Positions 6,506-8,397 of a stretch of DNA of 8,397 bases are shown here, piece after piece. Both the position numbers and the translations under genes were made by a program. Every line of letters begins with the position of its first letter. Within the stretch, counting starts at the first letter, position 1. The stretch comes from JBGQDM01 sp041495845 (GTDB lineage Bacteria; Acidobacteriota; Terriglobia; Terriglobales; Acidobacteriaceae): the NCBI GenBank assembly GCA_041495845.1, contig JBGQDM010000121.1, positions 1 through 8,397 of the forward strand. Direction: 5' to 3'. Under the pieces are notes generated by a model, which saw only the letters and a list, made by a program, of their open reading frames with translations, was not told where the DNA came from and did no database searches.

Positions 6506-7192
6506 ATGAAATGGCGCTCCCTCGAGGAATCTCTGCCCACGCACGACCGTCGCCCCCTGCGCGAGCAGTTTGCCGAACGCAAGGCGCTGATTGAGAAGTT
6601 GGTGCCAGCGGCCACGCTGGCGGTGCACGCGCGCGCGATCGAGCAATTGCGCCAGTCGGGCATGGTAGAGCGCTCGATGCAGCCGGGAGCGACCGCGCCC
6701 GCGTTTGAACTTCCCGACCATGATGGCAAGCCAGTGTCGTCCGCACAACTTCTGGAGCGGGGCCGCCTCGTCGTCTCCTTCTTTCGCGGCCGCTGGGACC
6801 CATTCTGCTGCGGTCAGATGGAAGCGCTCAACGAATTCCTGTCGGATTTCGAGAGACAGGGCGCTGCGCTCGTGGCCATCTCCCCGCAGACTGTGAAGCA
6901 CACTTACTTCATGCGCGACCAGCACCAACTGCGCTTCCCGCTGCTCAGCGACGCGGGCAATCAGGTGGCGCGGAAGTTTGGCCTTGTCTATCGCGTCACG
7001 CCGGAGCAGGAGGAAATCTATCGTCGGGTGTTCATCAACCTGCCCAACACTAACGGCGACCAGAGCTGGGAGCTGCCGATTCCGGCTACCTACATCCTCG
7101 ACCGCGACACCACGGTTGTCTACGCCTCGGCCAATCCCGACTACAGCGAACGCCCGGAACCAGCGGAAATTCTCCTTCAGCTCTCAGCCTAA
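6506..7192 (+). CDS. Peroxiredoxin-like (AhpC/TSA, thioredoxin-fold) protein with variant active site
   Basis: A 228-residue thioredoxin-fold protein of the AhpC/TSA peroxiredoxin-like family, expected to reduce peroxides or act as a thiol redox protein in the cytoplasm; no signal peptide is seen. A helical N-terminal extension (about 1-55) precedes the redoxin domain, which opens at GATAPAFELPDHDG (61-74). The active-site loop reads FFRGRWDPFCC (92-102). Relatives that I recall carry WCPFC here, so the first cysteine of a CxxC is replaced by D98 while C101 stays, with an extra neighbour C102; these are the only two cysteines in the protein. Later family segments are LVAISPQT (122-129), FPLLSDAGNQVARKFGLVYRV (144-164) and the ELPIPATYILDRD strand (189-201). 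The gene follows the DinB-fold gene by 48 bp and ends in a TAA next to heptamer-like repeats. No partner reductase is nearby. Confidence 0.85.
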   Translation: MKWRSLEESLPTHDRRPLREQFAERKALIEKLVPAATLAVHARAIEQLRQSGMVERSMQPGATAPAFELPDHDGKPVSSAQLLERGRLVVSFFRGRWDPFCCGQMEALNEFLSDFERQGAALVAISPQTVKHTYFMRDQHQLRFPLLSDAGNQVARKFGLVYRVTPEQEEIYRRVFINLPNTNGDQSWELPIPATYILDRDTTVVYASANPDYSERPEPAEILLQLSA

Positions 7193-7207
7193 GAGCTAGA
7201 AGCTAGC
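7177..7207. repeat. Degenerate heptamer patch at the end of the peroxiredoxin-like gene
   Basis: TCAGCTC and TCAGCCT (7177-7190) are two adjacent 7-base blocks with the TCAGC head of the array at 4257. They supply the last codons of the peroxiredoxin-like gene and the first base of its TAA. AGCTAGA and AGCTAGC (7194-7207) follow as a second heptamer pair sharing the AGCTA core. Confidence 0.55.
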
Positions 7208-7213
7208 CGCCCC

Positions 7214-7242
7214 TTGCAACCTCCCGCAAGCTACGGCATAAT
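7214..7242 (+). promoter_or_regulatory. Sigma70-type promoter for the rpsP-khpA-rimM operon
   Basis: TTGCAA (7214-7219) and CATAAT (7237-7242) are separated by exactly 17 bp; the -35 matches 4 of 6 and the -10 matches 5 of 6 consensus positions. Transcription should begin near 7249, leaving a leader of about 47 nt that contains the AAGGA ribosome-binding site (7281-7285). This is the best promoter match in the window. Confidence 0.65.
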
Positions 7243-7295
7243 AAGAGTTTGTCTCAACCTCGCCGGGACCTCCGGTAACGAAGGATACTGCTTTT

Positions 7296-7556
7296 GTGCT
7301 AATGATCCGTCTGGCGCGCTTCGGTGCGCGCAAACAACCGTATTACCGCATTGTCGTGATTGAAAAGGATCGGGCTCGCAACGGCCGTCCGGTGGAGGTG
7401 GTGGGTACCTACAACCCGCGCACCGATCCGCCTTCCATCGAACTGAAGCGCGACCGGGTGGACCACTGGGTGTCGAAGGGCGCCAAACTGTCGGAACGGG
7501 TGGGCAAGATTGTGCAGCATGCCCCCGCCGCCGCGGTCGCCGCTCCCGCAGCTTAA
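7296..7556 (+). CDS. rpsP: 30S ribosomal protein S16
   Basis: An 86-residue small-subunit ribosomal protein S16, which binds the 5' domain of 16S rRNA and is needed for 30S assembly. The conserved N-terminal block IRLARFGARKQPYYRIVV, the RARNGRPVE turn, GTYNPRTDP and the WVSKGAKLSERV helix are all present, in the usual order and length. The tail (about 76-86) is Ala/Pro-rich and likely disordered. Two starts are possible: GTG at 7296 and ATG at 7302 (two codons later). GTG is chosen because AAGGA at 7281-7285 is 10 bases from it but 16 from the ATG. Either gives a normal S16. It is the first gene of a cluster with khpA (35 bp downstream) and rimM, driven by the promoter at 7214-7242; trmD and rplS would be expected beyond the window. 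Confidence 0.97.
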   Translation: MLMIRLARFGARKQPYYRIVVIEKDRARNGRPVEVVGTYNPRTDPPSIELKRDRVDHWVSKGAKLSERVGKIVQHAPAAAVAAPAA

Positions 7557-7578
7557 CCCGCCGCTACGATTCCACGCT

Positions 7579-7585
7579 GGAGGAG
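7579..7585 (+). promoter_or_regulatory. Strong Shine-Dalgarno of khpA
   Basis: GGAGGAG lies 6 bases before the khpA ATG, the best ribosome-binding site in the window. It fixes the khpA start. Confidence 0.8.
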
Positions 7586-7591
7586 ACTGGC

Positions 7592-7843
7592 ATGAGCGAA
7601 GCGCACACGAATGCACGGGCGCTGATCGAGCAGATTGCGCGCGGGCTGGTGGATGCGCCCGACCAGGTGCGGGTCGAGTCCTTTGCCGAAGACGGGGTGA
7701 CCGTCCTCGAGCTTGAAGTCGCCGAGACCGACATGGGCAAAGTGATCGGGCGGCATGGACGCACCGCCAAAGCCCTGCGCACGCTGCTCGACGCCGTGGG
7801 CACGGTCGAGGACCGCGATTACGATCTGGAGATTCTGGAATAA
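7592..7843 (+). CDS. khpA: KH-domain RNA-binding protein KhpA (YlqC family)
   Basis: An 83-residue single KH-domain protein of the KhpA/YlqC family. In Gram-positive bacteria KhpA pairs with KhpB (Jag/EloR) as a small RNA chaperone affecting cell division and elongation. The RNA-binding GxxG loop is GRHG (53-56) within KVIGRHGRTAKALRTLL, preceded by the two strands VRVESFAEDGVTVLELEVA. The length is typical. The start is fixed by GGAGGAG. It lies between rpsP and rimM, the usual place for this gene in Firmicutes and many other phyla, suggesting coupled expression with ribosome assembly factors. Its TAA stop shares bases with the probable rimM start (ATAA at 7840-7843). Confidence 0.95.
   Translation: MSEAHTNARALIEQIARGLVDAPDQVRVESFAEDGVTVLELEVAETDMGKVIGRHGRTAKALRTLLDAVGTVEDRDYDLEILE
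7828..7831 (+). promoter_or_regulatory. Shine-Dalgarno that points to the rimM ATA start
   Basis: GGAG inside the last codons of khpA is 8 bases before the ATA at 7840, an ideal spacing. It is 38 bases from the only common start codon nearby, the GTG at 7870, which has no ribosome-binding site of its own. Confidence 0.55.
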
Positions 7844-8397
7844 GCAGCGAGTTCATCACCATCGCACGCGTGCTCAAGCCGCAAGGGCGGCGTGGCGAAG
7901 TTGCGGTGGAACTGCACACCAGCTTTCCGGAAAGATTTGTAGCGGGGCTGAAGCTGCAGGCGCTGGCGGCGGATGGCAAGCGGCGCGAGTTGCAGATTGA
8001 AGATGTGTGGCCGCACAAGGGCCGCATGGTTTTGAAGTTTGCCGGCGTGGACTCGATCGACGACGCGGGCACGCTGGCGGGATGCGAACTGCAGGTCTCG
8101 CTGGCCGAGCGCGTGGTTATCGAACCGGGCGGCGTGTACGTGAGCGATTTGGTCGGTTGCACGGTGTGCGATCGCGGTCGCGAGATCGGCAAAGTGACTG
8201 GCGTACAGTTCGGCGCCGGGGAAGCGCCGCTGCTGGTGGTGCGGGGCAAGAGCAGGGAACACCTGCTGCCGCTGGCGCAGGAGTTTTTGGAAGCGCTCGA
8301 CGTAGCGGGTCGCCAGGTGCGCATGCGATTGCCCGAGGGTTTGCTGGAAGTGGACGCGCCCTTGAGCAAGGAAGACAAGCGGCAGATGAAGCCGGAG
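7840..8397 (+). CDS. rimM: 16S rRNA processing/ribosome maturation factor RimM, 3' end cut by window, non-standard start
   Basis: RimM binds S19 and helps mature the 30S head. The frame is open to the last base of the window (186 codons from 7840). The N-terminal RimM domain covers about residues 4-90, with FITIARVLKPQGRRGEV (5-21), the FPERF segment and the RMVLKFAGVDSIDDAGTLAGCEL block. The PRC-barrel-like C-terminal domain starts near GGVYVSDLVGCTV and ends with LPEGLLEVDAPL, so only the last residues are missing. The start is odd. Upstream in this frame back to the stop at 7714 there is no ATG, GTG, TTG or CTG, and the first such codon, GTG 7870, would delete the first conserved strand. 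ATA at 7840 gives an ordinary N-terminus (start, SSEFITIARV), has GGAG 8 bases upstream and overlaps the khpA stop as ATAA. I therefore begin the gene there: product certain, start inferred. Confidence 0.9.
   Translation, partial: MSSEFITIARVLKPQGRRGEVAVELHTSFPERFVAGLKLQALAADGKRRELQIEDVWPHKGRMVLKFAGVDSIDDAGTLAGCELQVSLAERVVIEPGGVYVSDLVGCTVCDRGREIGKVTGVQFGAGEAPLLVVRGKSREHLLPLAQEFLEALDVAGRQVRMRLPEGLLEVDAPLSKEDKRQMKPE

Overview
The window is a GC-rich stretch of bacterial chromosome that reads like a soil Acidobacteriota genome of the Terriglobia (Koribacter/Solibacter) type. That placement is an inference, made from the feel of the S16, RimM, histone-deacetylase-like and IorAB-type proteins and from heptanucleotide repeats at gene ends. 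No rRNA, tRNA, CRISPR array, transposase, integrase or phage gene is visible. About nine genes fill nearly all of the sequence.

Left part (1-3117): an HspR-like MerR repressor on the plus strand converges, with only 31 bp between stop codons, on a minus-strand pair encoding a two-subunit molybdenum hydroxylase of the isoquinoline 1-oxidoreductase type. The small [2Fe-2S] subunit comes first and overlaps the large, Tat-exported molybdopterin subunit by an ATGA. Divergent from this pair is a histone-deacetylase-fold amidohydrolase (3275-4264). The shared 157-bp region between them holds candidate promoters in both directions.

Right part (4257-8397): an in-phase TCAGCTA heptamer array begins on the stop codon of the deacetylase gene and runs toward ffh, the SRP GTPase. 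After ffh come a secreted DinB-fold protein and a peroxiredoxin-like protein. A second, degenerate heptamer patch sits at the 3' end of the peroxiredoxin gene. It is followed by a good sigma70-type promoter and the translation cluster rpsP - khpA (KH protein) - rimM, the last cut by the window edge. In many bacteria ffh lies directly beside rpsP-khpA-rimM-trmD-rplS; here two unrelated genes and a separate promoter lie between.

The observation most worth checking is the start of rimM. Its frame has no ATG, GTG, TTG or CTG upstream of the conserved N-terminal strand. The only start that fits both the family and an upstream Shine-Dalgarno is an ATA, set in an ATAA overlap with the khpA stop. This looks like an ATGA overlap changed by one G-to-A substitution. 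I see no large undescribed multi-gene system; the unusual signals are local: the rimM start, the heptamer arrays on stop codons, an insert in the deacetylase and a Cys-to-Asp active-site variant in the peroxiredoxin-like protein.
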